Source: Prunus persica (Eukaryota; Streptophyta; Magnoliopsida; Rosales; Rosaceae). Taken from it: DNA of 64,000 bases. Shown here in pieces: positions 51,623 through 61,278 of this stretch (positions are counted from its first letter, which is position 1; each line of letters opens with the position of its first letter). Location: positions 4,695,094-4,759,093 of the forward strand of contig NC_034011.1 of assembly GCF_000346465.2 (NCBI RefSeq). Direction: 5' to 3'. Both the position numbers and the translations under genes were made by a program. The notes below the pieces were generated by a model, which saw nothing but the letters and a program-made list of their open reading frames with translations, did no database searches and was not told the DNA's origin.

Positions 51623-51938
51623 ATGATAGATACGCTTATTTTCCTAGCAGCGTTTATTGGTTTTCCAGTTGCACAAGTCATTGTTGTTCCTGTGGGATAT
51701 ATTATGCGTCATGAGAGAAGGCACTTATTCGACCGCCTTAATGAAGATCTATTACGTTCCAAACGTTGGAGGTAGTTTCTTCGATCTTATATATATATAT
51801 TAAATTTTTCGGGTGTTTCTTCTCACTATTCTCTTCTCAATTGTGATGTTATATTTATGTTTTTTTAGTATAACCAATAATCTAAACTATAAAGGAGATG
51901 TGAGATTTTCACACACACACACACACACACACTACTAA
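51623..51938 (+). CDS. Two-exon microprotein, type 3 (about 72 residues, probable)
   Basis: Exon 51623-51771 encodes MIDTLIFLAAFIGFPVAQVI, VVPVGYIMRHERRHLFDRLN, EDLLRSKRW and ends TGG AG before GTAGTT, the same junction as in type 2. The best second exon starts at 51869 after a T-rich tract and TTTTAG and gives Ser, ITNNLNYKGDVRFS, then a His-Thr run coded by a (CA)n microsatellite and TAA at 51936-51938. This exon keeps the frame, but the repeat-coded end is doubtful and another acceptor may be used. The first exon is convincing: a 20-25 residue membrane segment, then a strongly charged helix. It lies just past the right edge of duplication copy A and is not itself duplicated. Confidence 0.5.
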
Positions 51939-53359
51939 AGTGTCATAAGAGTTCGAACTTGACACTGTTGTACAAGTTAAAGGCTTTTTTTCACTGAACT
52001 AAACCCATTGACTTCTTCATATTTATATGGATTAGTGTTTTCCCTTCTTTTTGATGTGTCGCCTTTAATAGCAATAAAATCTTATTTGAACTTCTATATC
52101 TGAAATATGATTATTTTTGTGCTATTATTGATCATACAAATGCAAAGGCTTCAACTACTCCCACAGCGTAAAACCTGAGCACCTTCACAGCAGCAATCTC
52201 CCTCCCAGCAACAGACCCTTTGCAGGGATGCATAATGGCACAACAGACTCTTTGCAGCGTTCTCTTTGACCCGAGTGGAGTTAGGCTTTTTCACCCTTGA
52301 GTATAATGCAGGGCAGATTTGGGGCAACTCTAGTTATTTTGATTTTTTTTTTTTTTTTTTTAAATTTTTATTAGAGCTATTTGAGGTGGATTTGAACGTC
52401 TATATATTATTTTGTCATGAACTCTTTAGGATGGATTTGGATTTCTCTTTTTGAGGTCGATTTGGATTTTTGGTTAGTACTTACACATGATATTGTTTAA
52501 TGTTTTGCTTTAATATTTGTTATTGAGTAAGACAATACCATTTAAAACACCAACCACGCAATACCCTGTCGACAGCCCATCACAAACCGACTAATTCTAT
52601 ATTTATATTTCCTTCTTTTTCTTATTTGGTACTTGTACTTAGGTTGACATGTTGAGTAGGAATATCTTTAAGTATATATACCTAGAAAGAGAGGGAGACA
52701 ACACAATGAATATCGAAGAATTGCGCAACTGCAGTAAAAAGGAAATTAAATCTTTGAGTTAATTACAGTTTAAAGCTCTTTTGTTCAATTTTGATAACAA
52801 AAAAATGATACGTAATGATACCAACGTGTCGTGTTTATTGTATTTGATTTGAGATTTTACCCAAGAAAATTAGTAGTGGTTTCAAATTAGATTTGTATGG
52901 TGTACAGATCCTTAGAGGATCTACTTTGTAATGTCTTTCATGTTTCCAAAAAAAAAAAACAAAAATATGCGTCGTGTTTACTTGACTTTTCTCAATGCTC
53001 ATTTTACTTCCAAGAATACCACTGATTATCTCTTCTTTAATAAATTTAAAATAAATAAAAACTTTTCCCCATATTTTGTGAATTAATGACATAACCTACA
53101 TCATTGATACAATAAGTCATTGATAGTTATACATTTATACAATAAGTAATTGTAATTGACTCATAAATCAACCAAATTATATCAGTCTATTACAAGGAGA
53201 CAAAACCTAATCAAATATGGATTCAATAATTTATATATGGGAAAGTGAATATATGCCCGAGATATGTCCTTTTGCTTTACTTTTTTTTTTTTTTGGTAAC
53301 TGCCCTTTTGCTTTACTTGAAGGAAAAGATAAATAATTTTTTTTTAAAATTTGTCGCAC
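51939..53359. other. Intergenic, mosaic of fragments seen elsewhere in the window
   Basis: 52370-52480 matches 15575-15685. 52530-52650 (ataccatttaaaacacc.., catcacaaaccgactaattc) matches 57225-57350. 52950-53092 matches 19445-19590 inverted. A 20-23 base T run lies at 52342-52363. The frame at 52835-53092 falls in this duplicated stretch and has no independent support. Confidence 0.6.
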
Positions 53360-53370
53360 GTATATATAGC
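53360..53370 (+). promoter_or_regulatory. TATA box of the type 2 gene at 53.5 kb
   Basis: gtatatatagc lies about 150 bases before the ATG and is followed by ttataaatgagttcatcttg, matching the promoter of the inverted paralogue at 51.0 kb. A short upstream reading frame (ATG at 53474, nine codons including the stop) lies in the leader. Confidence 0.5.
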
Positions 53371-53509
53371 TTATAAATGAGTTCATCTTGTGCTCCCTAA
53401 ACCCTCACAGATACTTTTGCTACTCAAATCACTTGTTTGAATCTTCTCAATTTTCTTTGTCTACCCAAAAAGAATGGCCCTAACTTTAAATTTTTCCTAA
53501 TCTTAATTA

Positions 53510-53937
53510 ATGGCAAGGAAAGATATTTCAACTCTGGTGTTGGGACTGATGGGAGCTGCCTTCTTTAAGTTTATATGTAACTATATCTCTACATATAGAG
53601 AAACAGTTTTGGTACTAAGAGAGATTGATGAAAAGATGGAAGAGATTCGGAATACATGGAGGTCAATACGTAGTTTCATCTTTAATTAGTATATATATAT
53701 AACCTTGATCTTGGCTTTGATGCTTTGAGTCTGCTGAGAAAAACCTCAAAGATTAATATTCCAATTTGAATTCCCAAGCAATTGCATTAATTATAAATTT
53801 TGCTTCAACATTATTATATTTTGCTTTGCCTTGTATGTGTTAATAGCCATGAACAATTTGTAGCACTTGTTGGTCGGGACATGGACGGCTTCTTCAAAAC
53901 CTATGACGAATGGAAGAACTATTTCGACTTCTTCTAA
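53510..53937 (+). CDS. Two-exon microprotein, type 2 (80 residues), plus-strand paralogue
   Basis: Exon 53510-53661 and exon 53847-53937 join across TGG AG|GTCAAT..TTAATAG|C to give 80 residues: MARKDISTLVLGLMGAAFFK, FICNYISTYRETVLVLREID, EKMEEIRNTW, Ser, HEQFVALVGRDMDGFFKTYD, EWKNYFDFF. It differs from the 50.5 kb protein at about a dozen residues, mostly conservative, with both splice sites, the length and the acidic-aromatic end kept. This is the strongest evidence that the family is under constraint and that the splicing model is right. The neighbouring 3' flank (agctgcgaattcatcttatt) also matches that of the inverted copies. Function unknown. Confidence 0.72.
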
Positions 53938-55686
53938 TCTCTCAAATATCGCGCATCACTCCAGCTAGAGCTGCGAATTCATCTTATTATTTTATCTTTT
54001 TTTTTAATTTAAAATTTCTGTAATTTATCTCTTGAAGATGATCTTCTTCTTACTTCTTTTTTCTGTTTTTAATTTGGACCTACGCGGCCGCGCGTCATAT
54101 GATCGAGATAGGGTGGGGTTGGATATTAAACAGTTAAATCTAGAATGTGCTTGATTTTGGTAGTTTTTACTGCCCCTTAAAGTGAAAAACTAGTGTTCCG
54201 CGCGTCATTCGCCTATAGACTATAGCAGTAGTAGTTAATCGGGTGAATATACATGAGAAAGAGTTTATAACACAAGAAAGAAATCCGCCTATGACTCGCG
54301 AAACATCAAAATTGAATTCAATAGTGGGAGAATGCTTTTCTTTTTCTTTTTTTTTCTTTTTTTAAATGAGAGGAGAAATAAGACTAGAAGATTTAATAAA
54401 TGTTATCGGGAGTTTGTAGCAATTTTTGGTATATTTTTCTGATATTTAATTAATTTTTTATGAATTTTTAAACATAAATTTGTTAAAAGTATCAAACTGA
54501 AACGTGAAGCAATGGTAGGAGGACAACCATCAGACACACTGACCGCCCCCCATTCAGCTTTCGCCATGTGGCGCCCCATACGATTTAATATTATTTTTTC
54601 TAGTATTTAACTTATAAAATTGATAATAAATTAAATACAAATCCAAAAAATACATCAAAAATTGGTACGAACTTCTTGTGACATTCTCTACGCCCTCAAA
54701 CTTCAAAAAATATAATTTTGATTTATAAAATTTGAAAATGATAACAAAAACTCAACTTTATTTCAAGACAAACCAACACACTAAATTATGCTAAATAACA
54801 TAACACTCATGTTCTTTGATTCGACAATTACCAGGAACATAAATATGTGGAATCATAATTTAGACCTCCATAGTCAAAGACAATGTTGTAAGGAGTTTGT
54901 ATCAATTTTCGGTGTATTTTTCTGATTTTTAATTATTTTTAATGAATTTTAGAAGTGAAATCCAAGAAAAATAATATTAAATTATAGAGAATCACACGTG
55001 GTTGTAGCTCAAAGGAGAGCAGTCATTCTTTAAAACAGGTGGCGTCGTACGATTGGGCCACATGCCATTTTGTTTATTTTTTCCAAGTTTATCTTTAAAA
55101 AAATCATAAAAAATTAATTAAAAATCAGAAAAATACACCAAAAATGGTTACAAACTCCTTATGACCTTGTCTCTGACTATGGAGGTCTAAAAAATTATGA
55201 TTTCATATATTTATGTTCATGGTAATCGTCGAATCAAAGAACATGAGTATTATATTATAGAGCATCAACTAGTGTTTTAGGTTGTTTAGAAATAAATGTG
55301 AGTTTTTGTCATCAATTTATATTTTTATAAGTGAAATTAAATTTTTATAGCTTGATTGCATAGAGAATGTCACAAAGAGTTTGTAGGACTTTCCGTTGTA
55401 TTTTTTGGATTTTTAATTTATTTATTATGAATTTTAGAAGTAAAATCCAAAAAAATAATATTAAATTTAGAGAATCACATGTAGCAGCCGCTCAAAGGAG
55501 AGTAGTCATTGTTTTTGATAGGTCCCACGATTCAGCCACATGCCATTTTGTTTACTTTTTCCAAGTTTATCTTTAAAAAAGTCACAAACAATTAATTAAA
55601 AATCAAAAAAATACATTAAAAATTACTACAAACTCCTTACATTATCTTTGACTATAGAGGCCTAAATTATTATTCTATTACCTTTT
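53938..55686. repeat. Microprotein flank, then a second stretch of satellite-related DNA
   Basis: 54127-54390 matches 18900-19215. From 54396 a satellite unit (ggagtttgtagcaatttttg.., cagacacactgaccgc) joins abruptly and is followed by the inverted arm seen at 45.1-45.7 kb and a further degenerate repeat to about 55660. 54396-55380 corresponds to 44790-45735, so the end of the array was copied here. Confidence 0.75.
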
Positions 55687-55900
55687 AAGTAAATTTAGGT
55701 TTTACCCATAAAAAAACTTTCATTTTTGGAAAAAGCCAAAGCTTTTTCAAAAAAGACAGAATAACCTCTCAACTTTCAAACCAAAGACATGCAAATGTAA
55801 AGGATTTCTTAGGAAATTAAAAAATAAATAAGGGTAATTTTGTCCATTTTTGCTTCTTTTAAAAATTTTCTCTCTCCTTTGGGTTTTTCCAAAGTCTCCC
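55687..55900. mobile_element. MITE-like element, 214 bp, copy 1
   Basis: Runs from aagtaaatttaggttttacc to ccaaagtctccc. It is flanked by TACCTTTT (55679-55686) and TACTTTTT (55901-55908), 7 of 8 identical. It is the reverse complement of copy 2 at 57841-58054, which is also exactly 214 bp. No clear terminal inverted repeat is visible. Confidence 0.8.
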
Positions 55901-56285
55901 TACTTTTTATCCTAAATTGTTATTATATTGTTATTTACCCTAAAATATTGATATATTACTTTTTACCATGAATTATTATTATATTGTCCGAATTTATTAT
56001 TATATTATTATTTGCCTTAAATTATTATTATATTACTTTTTACCCTAAATTGTTATTCTATTGTTATTAACCCTAAATTATTATTATATTATCATTTACC
56101 CTAAATTATTATTCTATTATTTTTTAATCATAAATTGTTATTATATTGTTATTTACCCTAAAATATTATTATATTGTTTTTACCATGAATTATTATTATA
56201 CTATTATCAACCATAAATTATTATTATATTGTTATTTACCTTAAATTATTATTATATTACCTTTTAGCTTAAATTGTTATTATAT
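55901..56285. repeat. AT-rich minisatellite with CCCTAAA-like motif
   Basis: About 13 degenerate units of 26-30 bp of the type ttaccctaaattattattatattgttatt. Most carry (a)ccctaaa or a one-base variant. No gene. Confidence 0.85.
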
Positions 56286-57654
56286 CGGGTAAGAAAAGGA
56301 CAACGGTTGTGCTAAGGGCGGCTGGCTGGAGAGGATGAAGAAGATGAGTTTACTGCCAGCGTAATTACCACAGTCTGTTCAACATTATATTTTTTCTTTT
56401 TTTAAAAAACAAATCTTATCTAAGGGTGAAATCTAAAGACTAAACAAATGCCAATTTTGTCAAAATTAAAAACCAATAAAATAAAATAAAATAAAACTGA
56501 GAATGATAAAGTTCGACCAAAATCTCAAATGCTTTGTAATCGTAACTTCTATGTCGACATACATGATTCTCACAATTTGTTTCGCTATGTGTTAAGTGAT
56601 GGGTTGACTATGCATACTCCAACACTCAAAAGAAGTGAAAAGGGTATTTTAAAATATCGAAAGGAAAAGAGAGATCTCTTTTTTCTCTCTTTTGTTTTCC
56701 TTGAAAATGGAAAGATTAAAATACACTTAAAAATGGATGAAAAATTGGATTGTATTAAAGTCAGATGACAAATCATGGATTTTGAAAAATTAAGATTACA
56801 TTTCTCTTAAATATTTCTTAAAGGTGACAAATTGAAGCTGGGGTATAAGTTCATGTGACATTTCCACAAAAATCCTAAAAAATTATAGTAAATTTAGTTT
56901 TAACCACTTCAAAGTCATTTTTCCTCAACTACAACCCATCTCTTTATTTTTTTAATAATAAAATCCTATTTTTTCTTAATAAAATCCGATGACTAGAATC
57001 CAATTCAGTAAGTTACCTAATTTATTGTACTTTTTCAATTCCTAAAATAACTAAGCGATTATTGTATTTTGTATATTAATGTAGGAACTAATATAGAATT
57101 TTTTTTAAAAAAAATTGGATGGTAACTAATGACACACGTTGAATTTGGAAAGATTTCCAAATGGATGTAGGAATTAATTTGGAAATGTTTTTAAAATTTA
57201 AACAATAAATTCATATTTACCATACCTAATACCATTTAAAACAACACGCAATACCCTTGTCGATAGCTCATCACAAACCGACTAATTCTATATTTATATT
57301 CCCTTCTTTTTCTTTTTTGATACTTGTAATTAAGTTGATCTGTTGGTTGAGTACACTTGAGTACCCTGTGATTACGCCCTTAAGACATATTAATCCCTAC
57401 ATATCTAGCTCAACCACCATCACCACCCAATCTAACCGCACTAGTGGAATGTTGGGGTCTTAAGGTACTGAGAGTAAGATTGGCAGAAAGGAAAAGAGAA
57501 AAAAAAAAAATGAAATGCTCAGAAATATTTCCTATCATTCATAATTCCTTTTCCCAAGGAAGAGAAGGTTTAATACATTCCCAATACCAAAGGCGTGAAC
57601 CCCTGATGTCGGCCAAAAGCTTATACTATGACAATTGATAAAATAGTAAATTAG
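56286..57654. other. Intergenic region, no gene seen
   Basis: 57225-57350 is the partner of 52530-52650. The 79- and 68-codon frames near 56.5 and 57.3 kb show no protein character. Otherwise AT-rich. Confidence 0.5.
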
Positions 57655-57703
57655 ATATGTCTTTGAAGAAGCCGTCCATGTCCACTCTATAAATTCTTCA
57701 TGG
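57655..57703 (-). pseudogene. Relic of a type 2 second exon
   Basis: After a TTTATAG acceptor (57704-57710 side) the coding strand reads ccatgaagaatttatag, then jumps to tggacatggacggcttcttc. About 14-15 bases present in the intact second exons are deleted, and the end (KDYDAWKNFFDFF region) is missing. It lies about 20 bases before the left edge of duplication copy B, so a type 2 gene was cut at that breakpoint. Confidence 0.7.
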
Positions 57704-57840
57704 CTATAAACACATACAAGGCAATGCAAATTTAAATACTAAATATTCCAGATGTTCCAGCGGCGATGGAGTTTCACATCAAACAACCATTTAATTCGTT
57801 GCCTCCAAAACATTAGTACCTACCACACGATTAAACAAAA

Positions 57841-58054
57841 GGGAGACTTTGGAAAAGCCCAAAGGAGAGAGAAAATTTTTAAAAGAAGCCAAAATAGACA
57901 AAGTTGCCCTTATTTTTTTTTTGATTTCCTAAGGAAACCTTTACATTTGCATGTCTTTGGTTTGAAAGTTGAGAGGTTTTTCTGTCTTTTTTGAAAAAGC
58001 TTTGGCTTTTTCCAAAAGTGAAAGTTTTTTTATGGGTAAAACCTAAATTTACTT
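57841..58054. mobile_element. MITE-like element, 214 bp, copy 2
   Basis: From gggagactttgg to cctaaatttactt, flanked by a perfect AAACAAAA duplication (57833-57840 and 58055-58062). The empty site is preserved in duplication copy A near 48144 (gtaaacaaaataaaac), which proves insertion and gives the exact ends. An 8 bp target duplication suggests a hAT-type transposase in trans. Confidence 0.9.
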
Positions 58055-58433
58055 AAACAAAATAAAACAATTAATAGAGAAACTGATAAAAAAAGAAGCT
58101 ACTAATACCACAAACATAAAGCATAGTGAGATTTACACAGTTTTCATCATATTTCTATATGCATGCAGCCAGGTTAATTGGAATTAGATACTAAAATAAT
58201 CAAAAATATTGTGAAAAGTAGGAAATTAAGACAGTTAATTACTGCTTTACTTTTACTTTTTTTTTTCCTTTTAAAAAAAGTAGTTATAACTTGTTGTACC
58301 AGTTCTAACATGGCAGAACAAAACTAGAGTTTGTTTAATATCGATAAGCAAACAAAAATAATGAAAACAAAAATAACAAAGGAAAGTAGAATTAAGCAAT
58401 ACGTACCAGGAAAGTTTGGGCTTATGGATCGGT

Positions 58434-58649
58434 TTATCTTTTAGGATTATTTTCCAAATTATGCTGCCTAATCTCCCTATTGAAATTTGATTTTGCATAC
58501 AAAACAGATCAAATTGTAATTACACGCTTAAATTACAAAAAGTTTAAATTAAACACTCTTCGTCTTTTTAGGTCCCCTTTACGCAGAAGGTGATCACCAA
58601 TGGCGGTCCCAAGAAGAAATGTGAAAATCCATGCGATGAATTCTTTCAT
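58434..58649 (-). pseudogene. Type 1 microprotein gene, copy B, truncated by deletion
   Basis: The ATG at 58649 opens the same sequence as the 48 kb gene up to GDLKRRR. A deletion of about 130 bp then removes the rest of exon 1, its splice donor and part of the intron. The frame ends at TAA 58533-58535 with VFNLNFL, 38 residues in all. The second exon (58434-58476) survives intact but has no donor to join. If translated, the product is the membrane segment plus a short basic tail. Confidence 0.75.
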
Positions 58650-59508
58650 CCTCTTGACTGCAAAAGTTATAGAGTTCTCGATATGTAGATGTAACAAATT
58701 ATATAATACAACCCAATTATGAAAAGAGTATATTATATATATGTTTGCGAAAGCTAGGGTTTTTGTTACGAGCTAGAGTATGTGGTTTTTTTTTTTGTTT
58801 TTTTTATGGGAAGTTATTAATTACTTTTCTTTGGTATCAAGAAATCTTTCTTTTCTTTTTTGGTAAGTATCTTTCTTCTTTTCTGGTAAGTAAAAAAAAA
58901 ACCTTTCATTTATAGAATTCCCAGTGAGAGATCAAATATTTATTTTGGTTGTTTGGACATTAATTTATTAGTCGTTTGGCCCTATGTCCATGTGAGCATG
59001 AATATTCTGATAACATTGGGTGGTTCTCCTCCGGATGCGGTTTCCTTATTTTTGTAATTAATGTCTAAGCACAAACAAACACAATGTGGTTTCCTTATTT
59101 TTGTAATTCGGACATTCTAAAACCCTACTGTTTACACGTCCAACCCACCTCATACTTCTTATACATACAAACGCCTCATGCTATTGCATGAAACCAAATA
59201 CACACCTCAAGCAATCTTCAGCTCATGCAAAGATTGCATGCAATTCATATGCAAACATGTAATATAATTAAAACAATCCAAGATGACCAGTTGATTGTGC
59301 TACGTACAGCTCTCACGATCATAATTTTGTTTTGTGCGCACAAAGTTGTATTTACAAATGAGGTTGATTTTGCTTTGTGCACGCATACACTCTGTTTTCT
59401 TTTAATTACATGTTCTGCAAATTCTTAATTTTATTTTTTATCATTTGAGTTTGACTAAAGTGCAACAAAGCACAATATAGCAAACTTAGCAGGTTTTTAC
59501 GCAAAGTA

Positions 59509-60036
59509 TGTTGGTTTTTGGAAGCATTGCAAATATATTTGAGCTTAAATTAGTCCCACATTAGAAAACTATAATTCCTTGAAGGTCTTTATAAGACCTA
59601 TTCTTGGAAATAGGACAATTAGAATTTGGCTATGCAAGTGGACCAATTGAGTGGCTTGTTGGGTTTGGCCTTTGGGTTAGTCAAAAGATGGGCCTTGGAC
59701 TCTTTGTGATTTAAAATTAAACCTAATTAATTAAATTAATTTCGAGGTAATTATTTGAATTACTTTTTAAAATTCAAATATCAGATAAGTTTGTCAGATT
59801 GGGTTTGACCGTTATATGATACATGTTCCAACAGGAATTAGCACTCTATATAAACAAGAGCCTTGGTTCTATTTGATATACATAAAAAACGCAGATTTCA
59901 TTCTAAGTCATATTCAATTTCGTGAATTTGTTTATTGTTTAATTTCGAAAAAAACCATTCAATTTTATTTTACTGTCTTATTAAATTATTGTTGAATTAC
60001 ATTATTAGTGTAACACTGATTGTTGTTTCACCAACA
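59509..60036 (+). mobile_element. Solo LTR, second copy created by segmental duplication
   Basis: Same TGTTGG..CCAACA ends and AAGTA flanks as 49703-50230. It was copied with the segment, not inserted independently. Confidence 0.9.
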
Positions 60037-60282
60037 AAGTATAGTTAGCCCATTCCATTTTTAAAATTCTGGGTCTGTCCATGTATCTATATATATAAAG
60101 TGAAAGGCAGAGAGAATGGTAAAACATTCAAAATACCAAAAATTCACATGGCGGACTCGTATATGTAAATTCCAAATGCCTCCAAATATATCCTAACTAC
60201 AATACCACAGCACTGATTAACACTTGATGGAAAATAAAATAATAAGACGAGTTCGCATCTCTAGCGGCAGTGATGCGCGACA

Positions 60283-60662
60283 CTAGAAGAAGTCGAAAAA
60301 ATTCTTCCACGCGTCATAGTCTTTGAAGAAGACGTCCATGTCCCGACCAACAAGTGCTATAAACTCTTCATGGCTATTAATACAGACAAGGCAAGGCAAA
60401 TAGGAATATTAATCTTTGAGGTTTTCCTCAGCAAACTCAAAGCACCAAAGTCAAGATCAAGGTGAAAAAAAATAAAATTTGCTAAATTAAATATGAAACT
60501 TCGTACTGACCTCCACGTATTCCGAATCTCTTCCATCTTTTCATCAATTTCTCTAAGTACCGAAGCTGTTTCTCTGTATGTAGAGATATAGTTACATATA
60601 AACTTAAAGAAGGTTGATCCCATCAGTCCCAACACCAGAGTTGAAATATGTTTCGTTGCCAT
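60283..60662 (-). CDS. Two-exon microprotein, type 2 (80 residues), copy B
   Basis: Exons 60511-60662 and 60283-60373, at a constant offset of 9806 bases from the copy A gene. The predicted 80-residue protein is identical to that of 50477-50856, and the promoter with its TATA box (near 60826-60835) is also copied. Both genes should therefore be expressed alike, at least initially. Confidence 0.72.
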
Positions 60663-61278
60663 TAATTAAGATTAGGAAAAATTTAAAGTTGGGGAGATTT
60701 TTTTTGGGTAGATGAAAAAAAGTGAGAAGACTTAAACAAGTGCTCTAAGTAGCAAAAGTATATATTCTGTGAGAGTTTAGGGCTTGGCTCTAGTGACTCA
60801 TGTTCATATCACAAGATGAACTCAAGTATATATACATATGTTTGAGCTTGTATCCTAGACTAGTGCGACAAATAAATAAATAAAATTATTTATCTTTTCC
60901 TTCAAGTAAAGCAAAAGTAGGGTAGGGCTCCTCTGCCGCAGTTTCCTCCTTAGACATTGAATCCATATATTTGATTGTGATTCTAGTATGAAATTATTCT
61001 TACCTATTAGGTTTTGTCTCCCTATTTGTAATACACTGATGTAATTTAGCACCAGTTCACGTCTTTCCCTTTTTGGTACTTGTAATTAGGTTGATTTATA
61101 ATTATCACAATAACACATATAATTGCAAAAGATATGGATGCGATGCGATCGACGACCTAATTGCAAAACTGGAAAGAAAAAAAAAAAGGTAATGGCTAGT
61201 GAGCGTACTTTGTAATGGTAAGGTTAAAATTTTCTTTTCTTTCATATCAATAAAATCTTGTTTTCTTGCAAGTGAAGT

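Larger units (their letters stand above)
57724..61278. repeat. Segmental duplication, copy B (copy A 48032-51472)
   Basis: Matches copy A nearly base for base; single-base differences are seen for example at 58424, 58985-59030 and 60100. Copy-specific changes: the MITE at 57841-58054, a roughly 70 bp deletion near 58110, a roughly 130 bp deletion near 58555 and an extra segment of about 56 bp near 59055-59110 flanked by a repeat of tggtttccttatttttgtaa. Confidence 0.95.

Noticed and set aside
52835..53092. 85-codon minus-strand frame, with a similar plus-strand frame at about 19450
   Set aside because: Both are open over about 45 codons, but they lie in duplicated flank DNA, differ without a bias to synonymous sites, and have no start or splice context in common.
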